This document shows, one piece after another, positions 10,918 to 22,296 of a stretch of 64,000 bases of DNA. Position 1 is the first letter of the stretch. Every line of letters begins with the position of its first letter. Where the stretch lies: the NCBI RefSeq assembly GCF_000143415.4, contig NW_003314288.1, positions 1,855,515 through 1,919,514 on the forward strand. Reading direction: 5' to 3'. This DNA is from Selaginella moellendorffii (lineage: Eukaryota > Streptophyta > Lycopodiopsida > Selaginellales > Selaginellaceae). The notes below the pieces were generated by a model. It did not search any database. It saw nothing but the letters and a program-made list of their open reading frames with translations, and had not been told where the DNA came from. A program made the translations under genes and the position numbers.

Positions 10918-11595
10918 ATGATTCAAATGGCGGTGGTGATCTCATGTGTTCTTCTATCGTTTCTGGCAAAGCTGGCAACTTGCGCTGACTCCGACCCTCT
11001 CCAGGACATCTGCGTGGCGGATCTCAACTCCAGCGTTACCCTGGTGAATGGTTTCCCCTGCAAGTCCATCTCCCAGGTTGTGGGAGAGGACTTTCGCTTC
11101 CGGGGGCTCGGGGTGGCGGCCGACACTAACAACACCCTGGGGCTCAAGATCACCACCATCAACGTTTTCAAGTTCCCGGGTCTCAACAGCATGGGCATCT
11201 CCGCGGCGAGGGCCGACTTTGGGCCCTTTGGAGTGAATCCCCCGCACGTCCATCCCCGGGCCACCGAGCAGTTCTTCGTCCTCTTCGGCCAGTTCTACGT
11301 CGGCTTTGTCACCAACGATTTCAAGCTGTATGCCACGACGCTGCAGCCCGGGGATGTGTTTATCTTCCCCCGCGGCCTCCCTCAGTTTCAACTCAACATG
11401 GGGAGCTCTCCGGCGTCGGCGTTTGTGTCGTTCAACAGCCAGAACCCGGGGGTGATGCAAATGCCACACGCGCTGTTCGCGTCCGACCCGGAGATCACGG
11501 ACGCGGTGCTGGCGAGGGCGTTTGGGATCCCGCTAGATGGATCCAGTTTGAAGCAGATGAAGGACAACATCCGTGCAATGTTTCCAAAGTTGTGA
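10918..11595 (+). CDS. Germin-like protein (cupin), one metal-ligand His replaced
   Basis: Single-exon gene of 225 residues. A signal peptide (about residues 1-22) is followed by the germin core: Cys32 and Cys48 for the conserved disulfide, then cupin box 1 GVNPPHVHPRATE with His110, His112 and Glu117. Box 2 reads PGDVFIFPRGLPQFQLN; the position that is His in germins (GL-x-H-F-Q) is Gln156 (codon CAG at 11383). Germins bind Mn through three His and one Glu, so this protein lacks one ligand and may have no oxalate oxidase or SOD activity. Germin-like proteins act in the cell wall as hexamers. A putative TATA box is at 10824. Confidence 0.93.
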   Translation: MIQMAVVISCVLLSFLAKLATCADSDPLQDICVADLNSSVTLVNGFPCKSISQVVGEDFRFRGLGVAADTNNTLGLKITTINVFKFPGLNSMGISAARADFGPFGVNPPHVHPRATEQFFVLFGQFYVGFVTNDFKLYATTLQPGDVFIFPRGLPQFQLNMGSSPASAFVSFNSQNPGVMQMPHALFASDPEITDAVLARAFGIPLDGSSLKQMKDNIRAMFPKL

Positions 11596-11731
11596 GTCCG
11601 CAGATGCCGCAAATGGGCATTTGTTTTCTTATTTTATGTTTTTGAAGATTGCTCTTGGCATTTTGAATGGGATTCAAAAGATTCAACCCTTTCAAATAAA
11701 TGCTTATGCATGTTACATTTGCCGAATCTCA
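11596..11731. other. Convergent intergenic region
   Basis: Short 3' flank shared by the germin-like gene (+) and the unknown minus-strand gene; AATAAA-like ATAAATG lies near 11696. Nothing else seen. Confidence 0.4.
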
Positions 11732-12418
11732 CTACATTGGCACCAACACAAACTCGCCAACCCCACTCGGATCAACGTCGCGAACCTTGTAAGAAATGCT
11801 ATGCGTAGGATCGTACACGATCCAGAACTTGGGAGCATACCCAAGCAGCACGCCGCAGTGCGGTATGCACTCAAGATCAAACTTGCCATTGTAGATGGGC
11901 AGCGTGTTTTGCGCAATCTCCTTCTCGACAAGCACACGGGGCGGCCCAACGCAGCGCAGGCTCGTCACAACCGGATGCTTGGCTACAAGCTGCATGAGCA
12001 CATCCCTCGTCACAGACTTAAGCTTCAGAATGGAGCCTTTATGAACTCGAACGCTGCTCGAGAAATCCTTGGATAGAACGAGAAGTTCCCCTCTTTTCCC
12101 CGGCTGCTGGCCCAGACTGAGCTTAGGAGCTTTGAGCATAGACATGGCTCGAGCACATATTTTGATGGCTCTCACCCAGGTTGATCTGTTCTTGAAAGTT
12201 TCTCCTGAAAGGCTGGCAAAGACGCCGAGGAGGAGGCTACTCCAGTCGATTTGGGGTTGATAGTCACTTCTTTCCGGCATAAAAGTCACTGTCGATGTAG
12301 ATTCAGTCATTGCCACAAGCTCGGGTTCCTCCCGCCACCCGAAGCCACATATCTTTGGCCTCCGCGACACCATAAGATCAGGGGCTGGTCCTAATCCTTT
12401 ACACAGAACGCTACCCAT
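11732..12418 (-). CDS. Unknown protein, single exon
   Basis: An uninterrupted frame of about 228 residues from Met at 12418. I do not recognise a domain. The N-terminus is MGSVLCKGLGPAPDL; the middle has a mixed hydrophobic stretch (WSSLLLGVFASL) and basic segments; the C-terminus ends GVGEFVLVPM. A longer start at 12460 is possible, but a TATAAAA motif (12449-12455, minus strand) falls between the two Met codons, which favours the inner one although the leader would then be very short. Base composition is like the neighbouring genes. It may be a lineage-specific gene or a decayed one. Confidence 0.5.
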   Translation of the reverse strand: MGSVLCKGLGPAPDLMVSRRPKICGFGWREEPELVAMTESTSTVTFMPERSDYQPQIDWSSLLLGVFASLSGETFKNRSTWVRAIKICARAMSMLKAPKLSLGQQPGKRGELLVLSKDFSSSVRVHKGSILKLKSVTRDVLMQLVAKHPVVTSLRCVGPPRVLVEKEIAQNTLPIYNGKFDLECIPHCGVLLGYAPKFWIVYDPTHSISYKVRDVDPSGVGEFVLVPM

Positions 12419-12448
12419 TTTACTTTGCTGGAACAATAAACCTCTTCG

Positions 12449-12455
12449 TTTTATA
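12449..12455 (-). promoter_or_regulatory. TATA box-like motif of the unknown minus-strand gene
   Basis: TATAAAA on the minus strand, about 31 bp upstream of the Met at 12418. Confidence 0.4.
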
Positions 12456-12625
12456 GCCACGTTAGAAAAGGGTTGACCTTTTTTTTACTATTTTTTTTGC
12501 CACATTTAAGCGCTTTGACACTGCCATTTGTCTGCCATCGAGGAGCTAGTTTTAGTTTTGTATTGCATGAGAAATTTTTGTATTTAACAAAACATAGAAA
12601 CAAATCAAAGCCAACAAGGGCTCTA

Positions 12626-13075
12626 ATGAGAGACACAGAGCTTTGGATGGTGGCCGTATTGGGTCTAGCAACATTGGAACTTAATGTCGAGGTTGTGTGA
12701 GTGATCACTTACTTCTCTAATGGTTTATATCGCTTGTATAATAGATGTGATTCATCACCATCTTCATCTTTCCAGGGTGTTTGTAGTAGCTACGAGCAAT
12801 CTTGCTGGAGCATCCGTTACCTTCACACCACACTTTATGCCGTTTGTAGCGCCTACAACGACAGATACAGAGACACATCCCTGGACCTCAATCTTTGCTT
12901 CTCCAACGATCAGGGCGCGCTCAAGTGGCACCCCATGGGCCACTTTGTGGAGAACTGCTATGGAACCGGGAGACTGGAGAACACCAAGTTGATTGCCTAT
13001 TGCAACAAGCAAGAGATCTCCGTGGACGTAACCAAACATGTTGCTAACCAGAATGGAGTCTTGACTTGCTGCTAG
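12626..13075 (+). CDS. Cyanovirin-N homology (CVNH) lectin, copy A
   Basis: Two exons, 12626-12691 and 12776-13075, joined over an 84 bp intron, give 121 residues. Exon 1 is a signal-peptide-like leader (LWMVAVLGLATLEL). Exon 2 is a CVNH domain: SCWSIRYLHTTLYAVC, then TSLDLNLCFSND, GALKW, FVENC, LIAYC and a final HVANQNGVL. These match the cyanovirin-N pattern of paired Cys, SLDLN, DG-LKW and HI-N-DG-L. CVNH proteins bind high-mannose glycans; the family is known from cyanobacteria, fungi and ferns. Copy B follows 250 bp downstream with the same intron position and phase, so the pair is a tandem duplication. Secretion and sugar binding are inferred. Confidence 0.88.
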
Positions 13076-13317
13076 AGAAACACTCATAGATATATCTAAA
13101 CAATTTGCATTGCCAGCCCAATGAAAGGGATGATTTAAATCACAGCTCGGATGTTTCTACCATTGATCGAGGTTTATTTGCCAAAGACAATTTAGCCACT
13201 GTATAGTGGTGTTTGCTTACTGCCATTTGGCAAACACAAAATGAGCTTCGTTTGAGTATTTAGTAACACGGCATTTGCCTTTGGGGGACGAAAGAAGCGA
13301 GAGAACTCTTACAAGGT

Positions 13318-13755
13318 ATGAGGCGAGGAGAAAGGGCAGGAGTTTGGGTCGTGGCGGCGCTGGTGCTCACATTGATCAAACCATCTCACATCGAGGTTTG
13401 CAAACTTTGAAGGATTTCTTTCAAGAGTTTGTGTGGAGCAACTTGACGCTCTTGGCAGGCAATTTGCTCTGGTTACCCAAAATCTTGCTCGCAAATCCGC
13501 TACATTGGCACCACGCTCCACGGGATGTGCGAATCGTATGATGAGGGTACCAAGAAGACGTCGCTGGATCTCAACCTGTGCTTCTCCAACGATCAAGGCC
13601 AGCTCAAGTGGCACCCGATAGGCCAATTTGCGAAGAGCTGCTCCCCCGGAAGATTGCTAGAAACCAATCTGTATACCACCTGCAACAAGCGTTCGCTTGA
13701 GGTGGATGTGAACAAACACGTTGCTAACCAGAATGGAGTTCTAGTTTGCTGCTAA
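13318..13755 (+). CDS. Cyanovirin-N homology (CVNH) lectin, copy B
   Basis: Two exons, 13318-13395 and 13459-13755, joined over a 63 bp intron, give 124 residues. Exon 1 encodes a leader with a hydrophobic core (VWVVAALVLTLI). Exon 2 begins AICSGYPKSCSQIRY and continues TTLHGMC, TSLDLNLCFSND, GQLKW, FAKSC, TTCNK and HVANQNGVLVCC. It is strongly similar to copy A over the whole second exon and differs in exon 1. In both copies the intron falls after a GAG codon in phase 0. The Cys-Cys terminus is shared. Likely a secreted mannose-binding lectin, possibly defensive; that role is inference. Confidence 0.88.
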
Positions 13756-14256
13756 AACCATGTATAATAGATACGCCGCCCAAGCTGTATTGATTGATCA
13801 ATGTTTCTCTTTGGCGAAGATAATCCTTTCGTTTATATTTCCTATGCTGCTATTCCTTAAGTTTTCGAATGAGAGAGACGATCTGTACAAAGAAACAGTG
13901 ATAAAGATAAAACTACAGCTTGCGTATTTTAATATTAGTATTTGTTTAGCATTATTAACCAAATCTTAAAATCGAGAATTTTCTCACACACCGAGAAGTT
14001 TCCTTGGAGAAGATAGGAAGATAGGAAGGAAGGTTCCCATAAGCAAAAGGATCGATCCTCGAAAAAAAGAGGGGATTTTGACAGGGCCTGCATCTGGTGC
14101 GAAGCAACAGTGTAGGCCCACTAAGCGCGAAAGAGATTTCTATAGCACAAAACCGAGCCACGCCCATCTCACACGGACGATTCCACTCGGTTCACTCACA
14201 TATCTGTTAGCAACATAGATCTGGAGAAACACTAGAGATGATGAAGCTTTTGCCTG
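13756..14256. other. Intergenic region
   Basis: 3' flank of CVNH copy B and downstream region of the small minus-strand gene. I see no gene, RNA or clear repeat. Confidence 0.5.
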
Positions 14257-14442
14257 TCACGAAGAGCAGCATGAAGACGACGGTGGCAGCAGTGAGCCGA
14301 TTGAAGTGATGAGCGACGCCACCACTTCCTTCTTCACCTCGCCACGCTTTGGAGGGAGGGGCTTCTTCTTCGCCGCCTTGAGAACATCCTCGCGCTGGAC
14401 CCCCTGTGCACTAGTCTTCGCCGCATTCTTCTTGTCGTCCAT
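14257..14442 (-). CDS. Small basic protein, unknown
   Basis: A 61-residue frame from Met at 14442 (10 codons longer if the Met at 14472 is used). It begins MDDKKNAAKTSAQ and contains LPPKRGEVKKEVVASLITSI, which resembles small plant proteins with a PPKRG-x-[IV]K motif before a hydrophobic tail. The C-terminus is Ser/Cys-rich. No function is known to me. Supported by the motif and the open frame only. Confidence 0.45.
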   Translation of the reverse strand: MDDKKNAAKTSAQGVQREDVLKAAKKKPLPPKRGEVKKEVVASLITSIGSLLPPSSSCCSS

Positions 14443-14774
14443 GGCGAGTAGACTCGAGTCGAGCGCACGCAAGAAGGCCGAGAAACCCCCCTTGCAACAC
14501 TGGTGCTCTTCTTTTCCTCCTAGAGCGATGGAAAAACCACTGTGCGGGCTTTACCTAGCAAAGGTAAGCCTGCAAAACCACAGCTGAGTCACTGTAGCAA
14601 TGGTTACGAGGAGGAATTTACCATGGTCCCACATTAAAACGAGCAGAGGCTTCTTTAGAAAGCCAAGCTTGAGTTGCAGGCGCTTCAACCATCTTAAGTG
14701 CCTGAGACAAGAAAATACGGCATTACAGAGAAGCCAAACAGCTTAGATTTGTTTTACCTGCAGCACAGCCAGCA
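14443..14774. other. Region between small basic protein and separase 3' end
   Basis: Contains the upstream region of the small gene and the 3' flank of separase. No additional gene seen. Confidence 0.4.
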
Positions 14775-17700
14775 TCATTGACTCGTGATCTTATCGTCCG
14801 TTTTGCTCCTGCGAATAACAGTCGGAACTCCAAAGCAGACGGGCGATGCTCCAATCAAGTATGGAAGTCTGCACGCTTCCCTGCCGGCTTCGATGCTGGG
14901 ACCGATGCAAACTTCTTCCCATTCTTCGGTCGTAGATAAACTGTCGTCCACCTCCTGTACTGCCTTCGACGAACTTCTACCCCTTCTTGGGGCCTTCACC
15001 GGCGTCTTGATCTTTGGTTTCGAGGCCCCTTCGTTTGCACAGCTCTCTAGCCATCTCTGGAGCACAGCTCTGCTAAACCTGTCGATGTCTCCATCAGTCA
15101 CGTCCCACAGGTTTGCTATAGCCAAAGGACAACTAGCCATGAGGTAAGATAGCGGCACTCCAACTGGTTCGTAGTCTCCCCTTGCGGAGAAACGACCACT
15201 ACTACATCCCATCAGAAGCGATGCTGGACACTGTACAAGCTTGCGCATGTGCTTCTCAGGAAAATATTGGTCACCTGAAATAATGTGTTACTCGCATTTA
15301 AAAGAAAAAACATAAAAGTTACCACTGCCATGTCCGAGATAAACGAACATGTCATGCTGCTGAAATCCTTCCAAATACTCGTCAAGCGTAGGGACCTGGC
15401 CTGTTTTACCCTGAAAGATAATGGTGTAAACCGTTAAGAGCGTAAGAAAATCCAGTTACCTCCCAGCCTTTTTGGCGCCTAAACCATTCCTCAAAAGCCG
15501 ACTGTGTGCTTTCTAAATCACCTCCAGGATTTAACAGGTAAAATGTACTATGAGGATTGACGGCTGGTCTGGATGCTCCTCTAATGGCGTTTCTTCTCGC
15601 CTTTCCATTTAGTTGTAGACGCCCCAAGCCATTACAAACGTCGAGCTCCAACAATGAATATCTATGGTGGATGAAAACGGCTTTTATGCTTCCTAGCGAA
15701 GGCATGCGATATGTTTCAAGTTTTCGCATGACCGGAAGGCTTTCCCATGGTAAGGCCTGCGAAAAGACGTGTTAGAAGTGAAAAACGTTGCAGACACAAA
15801 GTTACCTGCAATTTACCATCAAGGACAAGTTCAACGGGCTCCCTCTCAATATCCAGCTCCTTGTTGGTTGCCGATAGAAATGAAGAACGAAATGCTTCCG
15901 CTGCTTTCTCAATCAATAATTCCTCCCTTTCTCCAAGGTTATGATCCCAACCCAGAATAAAAGCGATACCTTGGCGGAGCTGCTCAGCTTCTAGTGAGCC
16001 AACTGCTTGCAGCAATAACTTTACCAGCGCTTCCTCAGGTACTTTACATGCTTTCAATTGCCCAAGGAAACTCTTGGACTTCAAAGTTCGGCACAGCTCC
16101 TTGGACTTTTTGCGAAGGGCTTCTGAAACAGAGGATCGAGCAGGTTCTCCCAGCAGCAGACATTTCCAGAATCCAAGCCAGCTGTTTTCTATGTTTCTGC
16201 AGAAAAGACAAATATAAAATAAATAAAAATAAAATAAAAAATAAAAAATAAAAAACGTCAGACCTTAGACATGAAGCCAGTCGTGTATCTAGCTCAGTTC
16301 TCCATTTCCACCACTGGTTTTTTTCTTCTGGAGTAGATACTGGTAGTAGACGAGACGTAGATTGACGGCTTTCATCTAGAATAGAGGCCAGTTCTCCCAT
16401 AAAGGCTCTAACTAGAGCATCGGATTCTAAGACGCTTTTGTGCCTCCATCTGCTTTCAGGTGCTTGGCGAACTTCAAAACCAGTACGATTAGCACAGCCT
16501 ATGGGGAGGATGGTAACCACGACATCGCCTCCGATGCGAGAGATAAGTAGCCATGCGGCAATAGGATCTTTACCAATTTGCTCCAAAATAAAAGAGAACT
16601 CTTGCTCGAGTAAGCTGATGCAGCATATAGTTGCGGAAGGCAATCCGTCCATAAGCGCCTTAAACTCGGCCCTCAGATCAAATGATCCTTCTTGTACCAC
16701 TCTAGCCAAAGATTAAAACCACGAGCTTAGGAAATTCCATATACAGATCGAGATTGCCCACCTCAGTGCTTTTCTCATTTCTTTTATACACGTTCGAGCA
16801 TCAGCCTGGACAGTATTTCAGTATAAACCAACACAATAAAGCAAATAAGCACCTGTTGCGATTTAGAGTCGAGTACTAGAAGGTGTTGCTGGCGACTCAT
16901 CGATCCTATGGATGCTTGGTGAAAATAGGCGGCTAACTCCTTCGTCTCATGGTTGCTATTATTCGTAGCAAGCATTAAAAAGTGAAGGATTGCTAAAAGT
17001 TGGCACACCTGAGTTCAAAACAAATTGGAGCATGTCCTGCATTAAAAGAAATAGATGCATACCTTTTTAGACAAAACAGAAGCCGTAATACTCAAGAAAA
17101 AGGCGCGGTACAACCAAGTGCATGGCATAGACAAAAATTCGTCACTAACTCTGCAACCAGAAATAAGATATCGGCAAGGAGATAATATGTACAAACCTTT
17201 GAGCACACCCTTCCCACAAACGAAGTAAGCTCCAGTTATACAGCAAGTTCGCTTCCTCTAGGGGGAACAAGCTTGCGTTGATGCTAGCATGGGAGCTCTG
17301 CTCAGAGGTTTCGACTTCTACATTAATAAGCTGTCTCGCTTGCAGGTAGCTCTCTTCTGCCTTGAGGACGTCTCGTAGCTGAAACCGACAGCTGCCTACA
17401 AACAGGAAAAGTGTTAAACAACGCACAAGGAAGTACAAACCCACCTTGTTCGATAAACAGCTTCGCGGCCAAACACCGACTATGATATTCCCACTTGTAG
17501 CGCGTCCAGGCTGACAACGTAGTGTCTCTCAGACGGAACTTTCTGTACCCTCCATGAGAGGCATGCTTGAACTCCTCCAAGACTTCCCGCAAGAAAGGCA
17601 ACTCGGTCAAAGCTTCTATCGCAAATTCGTAGTGCATCAGAGCAATGTCCAGTTTGGTTTTGGTGCAAATGTTCCCTCCGTCCAGCTTTGGAGAGTGCCG

Positions 17701-20700
17701 AGCGAGATCCCCAAACCGCAGTTTAAGGAGACATTTTTCCATCGTAATGCAGCCGGCACAAACATTGCCACTATTCAGCTCTTCCAGCATTTTCTCAGCA
17801 TCCTTTAAACCTTCCTCGGCATGTTCCCACATGTGCTGCTTCCTGTGCACTTCACCTGTAACACAAACAAAAATACTTTTGTTGTGGAAGAACTGTTCTA
17901 ACGTACCTAAAGCAGAAGTAAAACGTATACAAGAAAAAGTTAGATTTTGAGCCTTCGCCAACCAAAGTCCCTCGCGAAAGCTTCTCTCAGCTTCGTCAGA
18001 GAATCCTAGTTTTTCATGCAAAGAACCGACCTGAAAACAGAGTAGAGTGAAACAATCATTAAAAACGTAAATGTAAGTACCTGCATCAGACTTTCTAAAT
18101 AATCACCAAGGATGTGCCATTGACTGAATTCGTAGCACGTATTACGGCTGAGCAACGATGGCCATGAAAGGACTGCAGAAGGACCGACTGCCTCGACTTT
18201 GCTTTTTGAAGTGCTATGACTCACATCCTTGGACACCAAGAAGGTACGATTTAGAAGCTTCAGCCGCAATTGAAGGCTTTCGGTTGCAAGTTTGATAGCC
18301 TAGATTCCATTTAATAGTTAGCGACTATAAACATGACGCACACGTACCATTTCCAAGTCCCCTCTTTGCATAAATACTTCAGCCAAATAGAACTGTAACC
18401 TTGATAAGTGTACACGCTCCCGAAAACTCTGGCAAATCAAAGATAAGTCAGGCATCACTTATAAACAATAAGAGTTTGACAACACTTACATTCGGTGTAC
18501 CACGAGCCAATGTGAGAGCCGCGTCAGTTTCCAACAAATGTTGTTGAGAAAATGCGGACAAATCTTCACTGAGGACTAGCTTTACTGCTGCCGCAAGTGA
18601 ATCGGTAGTTTTCCCAAAATCGTACAAAACGTCCATTTTCTGTCCAAACTTCGTCTGCAGGATAGCTTCGAAGTCCGACGATAGGGGAACAAGACAAAGA
18701 ACATGGCTGGTACGCGTATTTTCCCAAACTGAAGAACTCTGTGATTCATACCAGTACGAAATGAATTCGAATATTAATAATTGTATCTCATTTTGTAGAC
18801 TCGTCAGTGCCTGCCATTTTGTTGCTTTGAAATATATATATAAATTTGAAGACCTTACCTTCAAAGACAACAAATCTGCCATGCTCCTCAATAAAAATAA
18901 AATTGATTCTTTGGTCATCCTATAAGATGCTCCAGCGTTTGCTCCAGTTCTTAGATATCCCAGAAACTTTCTCCAGGCTTTAACTGCTGACGTCAAATCC
19001 GCAACATATTCCTGAAACAAGAACACTTGGTGTAAAATATGCCACAAAGCCCATGTTCACACCTCCGACGAAGAATCTGCCTCCTGAGAACAATGTGCCC
19101 GAAGACAATATGCAACAGCACAAAGGTAGTTCGTTTCTACTTTCTCTTCTTCCCCTGTCCTTATAGCATTTTCCTGTCAACGTAAGTATTAGCATTTATC
19201 GTCCAAAAAAGAAAAAAGAAAAAAAGAAAGGACTTACAGAAAGTAGCAAAGCCTTCGATAGGAGAGCGATAACAGTTCCAAGATTCTGCATTCCTTTCTT
19301 CCGTGCAAAGCGACCTTTCTCTATCAAAACTCTTGAAAGTTCAAGAGGACAAGATCCACCATTGTAGACCTCATCAGCAAGAAAACTGATGAGTTCCTCC
19401 TTAACTTGGTCTATCCCATGTTTTTCTGTATCATCAAGAGCCAGTAATTGCTGCCAAGAGCTTTTAACACGTTAAATCATAACCTCAAATCCTTTACCCC
19501 TTCAAGAATTAGCCCCAGCGATGCAGCAGGCGCAGGTGGCTGCAGATCACATAAAGAGCCGTACAAGCAGCATAGTTCTGGTGCGAATTCAAGGGTAACC
19601 TGTACATATTTCAGGATATTCAGAAAGAGCTCAGAAACATCCAAACATACCTTGCACCAGAGCTTCAATACACTTTGAGGACTTTCAAGCTTGAACCCCT
19701 GGCTATGAACCCTTAGCCAGTAAACCAGCGAGTTTCGAAGAACTTCTATTCCATAGTCGGTATCACTGTTTCGTACCAAACAGTCGACGTACGCCGAAGT
19801 TTTTACGCAAGCTTCCGAAACAGCCTCAACAACCGGAACAGCAGACATCATCGACAGGAAATCCACCCTGATCCAAGCACCGTCATGAGCCAATTTGAGA
19901 GGCCTGCATGCCTGAATACAGGAAGTCAGGTATTCAGATCATAGTAAGTATTACCAAGTCATACTCCTTCTTGTTGTATAACTGCACTCCCATATTATAT
20001 GTAACTGAAATTAGCCCCCGAAGCTCATCTGATGGCATGCTACTGTTTAGCATAAGGTTCTGAATTTTCAAGGCGCTTTCCTTGAAAAAGCAGATGATCA
20101 AAGTCAGAAAACCACAAGTCATCAGCTTACATACCTCCAACATCTCTTCACTAACCAAATGTAGCTGCATATTATAAAAGAAAGACATAGCTTGTAACTC
20201 ACATGACTGAAAAGTAGCCTTTACCTCTACTTTGGACCGTAGACTGGCGATTACAAACAAGCAAATATCTAACGCAACATTTTCCTGAACAGTGGGACTC
20301 GAGCAAAATTTACGAGCAACCTGCAGTGAGATACCTCATTAACCGATTACGTTAATAGATGGCAAGTACCTTAAGATACTGATCGACCTGGGACGAGATA
20401 CTGCACCAAACCAGAGCAATTGTGCAAAAACTGTAAAGAAGTTCGGCTTCAATTGCACTCCTCGCTATCAGAATCGTAGTGGACCTGTACAACGCCTTGA
20501 AAACGGCGTCTCTTTGCGCTCCCTGGTCCTTGGAATCCATAACACTGCATCCAAAGGCCAACAAAGTGTTCCCAAGACCATCTTAAGAAAAAACGTAGCC
20601 TACCTCAGCCATGGCTCTAGTTGGCGAGGAAGACGAGCCAAACTCTCCAAAACGCCGATGTCTCGTTCGCCACTTTCGACGGTGTATAGTATCAAGTCCG

Positions 20701-21328
20701 TGGCCACTCCGACCACTAGAGCTGGCAAACCAGGAACCATGTCCTCGGAGCTCTTCGGAGTGGGCAAAACCAGCTTGTCAGATTGGTTCTTGGAGTTCTT
20801 CGCATTCTTCCGGCCCTTCTCATCCTTGGCCGAAGAAAACACTCGAGCGTTGAGGCTCGCTAGTATTTTCCTACACTCCGCGGCAGCTTCCCCGTACCTC
20901 TTCCACGACACCAATCGACGCACAAACCCGTATCTCTGCAGCTCGATCTCGATGATCCCGCTAGCAAGCCAGGGCCTTAAACTGTCCAGTGACTCCAAAG
21001 CCACACCCACGACTCCAAAGAGATCGCCTCCCCGCTGATACCCCATCGTGTCCCCTTCCGCTGGAATCTTCTTCAGCTCAGCACTACACAGCTTGAGCAA
21101 GCGCCCGAGGAAAGGAACAACCCTCTTCGCTCGCGCATGGCCCTCACTGTCCTTGGAATTCTTCGCGTTGGATTCTAAGTAGCATCGGACCTGATCCGAG
21201 AGCCCGGCGATGGACTCCGAGCTGGAAATGCGAGCCAGAATACCTTCCTCGGAGATCGCAATGGAGGATATTGCTGCTGGCGCTGCTGCTCGCCCCTTCC
21301 TCGCGGTTCCCCGGGCAGCCGGCGCCAT
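14775..21328 (-). CDS. ESP1: Separase (caspase-like protease of sister chromatid separation)
   Basis: A minus-strand gene of about 6.5 kb with roughly two dozen exons and introns of mostly 50-80 bp. Exon 1 runs 21328-20604 (start MAPAARGTARKG). The catalytic domain is at the C-terminus: MFVYLGHGSG with catalytic His (codon 15330-15332), then LMGCSSG with catalytic Cys (codon 15204-15206), followed by YLMASCPLAIANLWDVTDGDIDRF, the separase signature. The long N-terminal part is helical-repeat-like, as in other separases. Separase cuts the cohesin kleisin at anaphase and in meiosis. Both catalytic residues are present, so the enzyme should be active. One intron near 16210-16250 has an AT-rich simple repeat. 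A scrambled copy of part of this gene is at 26.7-27.5 kb. Confidence 0.92.
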
Positions 21329-21387
21329 AGCTAAGAACCCTAGATCCTGTCCAAGCGGGAAATTCGAAACACCACATTCTAGGGTTT
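21329..21387. promoter_or_regulatory. Short bidirectional promoter region
   Basis: Only 59 bp separate the separase start (minus) and the first Met of the divergent gene (plus). If both starts are right, the core promoters overlap coding DNA of the partner. Confidence 0.35.
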
Positions 21388-22296
21388 ATGTTGAGGCGAT
21401 TGATCCACGGTGATTCTTGCCCAGGGGCGAGGATCCGGAAGAAGACGAATGCATCGGCGGAGGAGATCTACTACTACGGCCTGCTCCAGCTCGCGATGCT
21501 GCGATTGACGATGGCGACGCGCTACCACTTCTCGCGAGCGTGCGCCATGGCGGGCGTGGAGCTGGAGGCGCTGCTGCTGGCGCTGGGCATGCCTAGGTTA
21601 GTCATGGATCGGTCCAGGAAGACGGCGGAGGATTGCATCCACTACTCGGAGATGTATCACAGATCGAGCGCGATCGTCCGGCTGGACGAGAGCGACGAAT
21701 CCAGGATGAGATCTTCGGTGGTCGAGAGCTCCTCTCCTCCAGCGCTGGATGGGAGCCTTCTACTCTTTCTCCGGAAGAGGGTGAAGGGGCGGCTGTTCCA
21801 CTACATGAGATCTTCCAGGGACTCGCGGGTAGACAAAGCGATACTGACCAGCGCGAGATCTTTCGGGCTTAGAACAGTCTTCTGGGTGGAATCGAGCTTC
21901 TTCTCGCGAGAGGGCGATGGCGAAGAGTTGATCCGGGACGCTAGAACCATCGCTCGCAATCAGGAATTCCTGGACGAGTCCTACTCGGGCTGCCAGCATT
22001 TCCAGGCCTTGCTCCAGCGGCTGCCCCCTGAGGAGAAACTCCCGGACGTCACGTTTGATCCTCGCAACCGTGGCTCCGGCTTCTACACCGAGATCTTGGG
22101 GACGGTGATACCAGCCGCAAACACGGTGGCCGAGTCGGGTGGCCTGGGCAAGTTCGGCCTCGTCGCGCTCTACACGTTCCAGCTCAAGCAGCTCGAAGAA
22201 CTTCTCCGTCGAAAACTGGCAGAGGAGACCGCGGATGATCAAATGCGTGACGCTCCAACTCAAGATCAGGTCCAAGGCTTTTCTACTCGGGTGTGA
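21388..22296 (+). CDS. Unknown plant protein, head-to-head with separase
   Basis: One uninterrupted frame of up to 302 residues. I do not recognise the family. Visible features are an acidic/basic mixed N-terminal half (RKTAEDCIHYSEMYHRSS), a basic segment (RKRVKGRLFHYMRSS) and a C-terminal part FYTEILGTVIPAANTVAESG then KFGLVALYTFQLKQLEELL that looks like a conserved helical region. The upstream Met at 21388 leaves only 59 bp to the separase start; an internal Met (MATRYHFSRACAMAG, 21511) may be the true start. The two genes probably share a bidirectional promoter. Confidence 0.65.
   Translation: MLRRLIHGDSCPGARIRKKTNASAEEIYYYGLLQLAMLRLTMATRYHFSRACAMAGVELEALLLALGMPRLVMDRSRKTAEDCIHYSEMYHRSSAIVRLDESDESRMRSSVVESSSPPALDGSLLLFLRKRVKGRLFHYMRSSRDSRVDKAILTSARSFGLRTVFWVESSFFSREGDGEELIRDARTIARNQEFLDESYSGCQHFQALLQRLPPEEKLPDVTFDPRNRGSGFYTEILGTVIPAANTVAESGGLGKFGLVALYTFQLKQLEELLRRKLAEETADDQMRDAPTQDQVQGFSTRV

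Noticed and set aside
16203-16252. AAAATAAAAT-type repeat
   Set aside because: A simple AT repeat inside a separase intron; no sign of a functional element.
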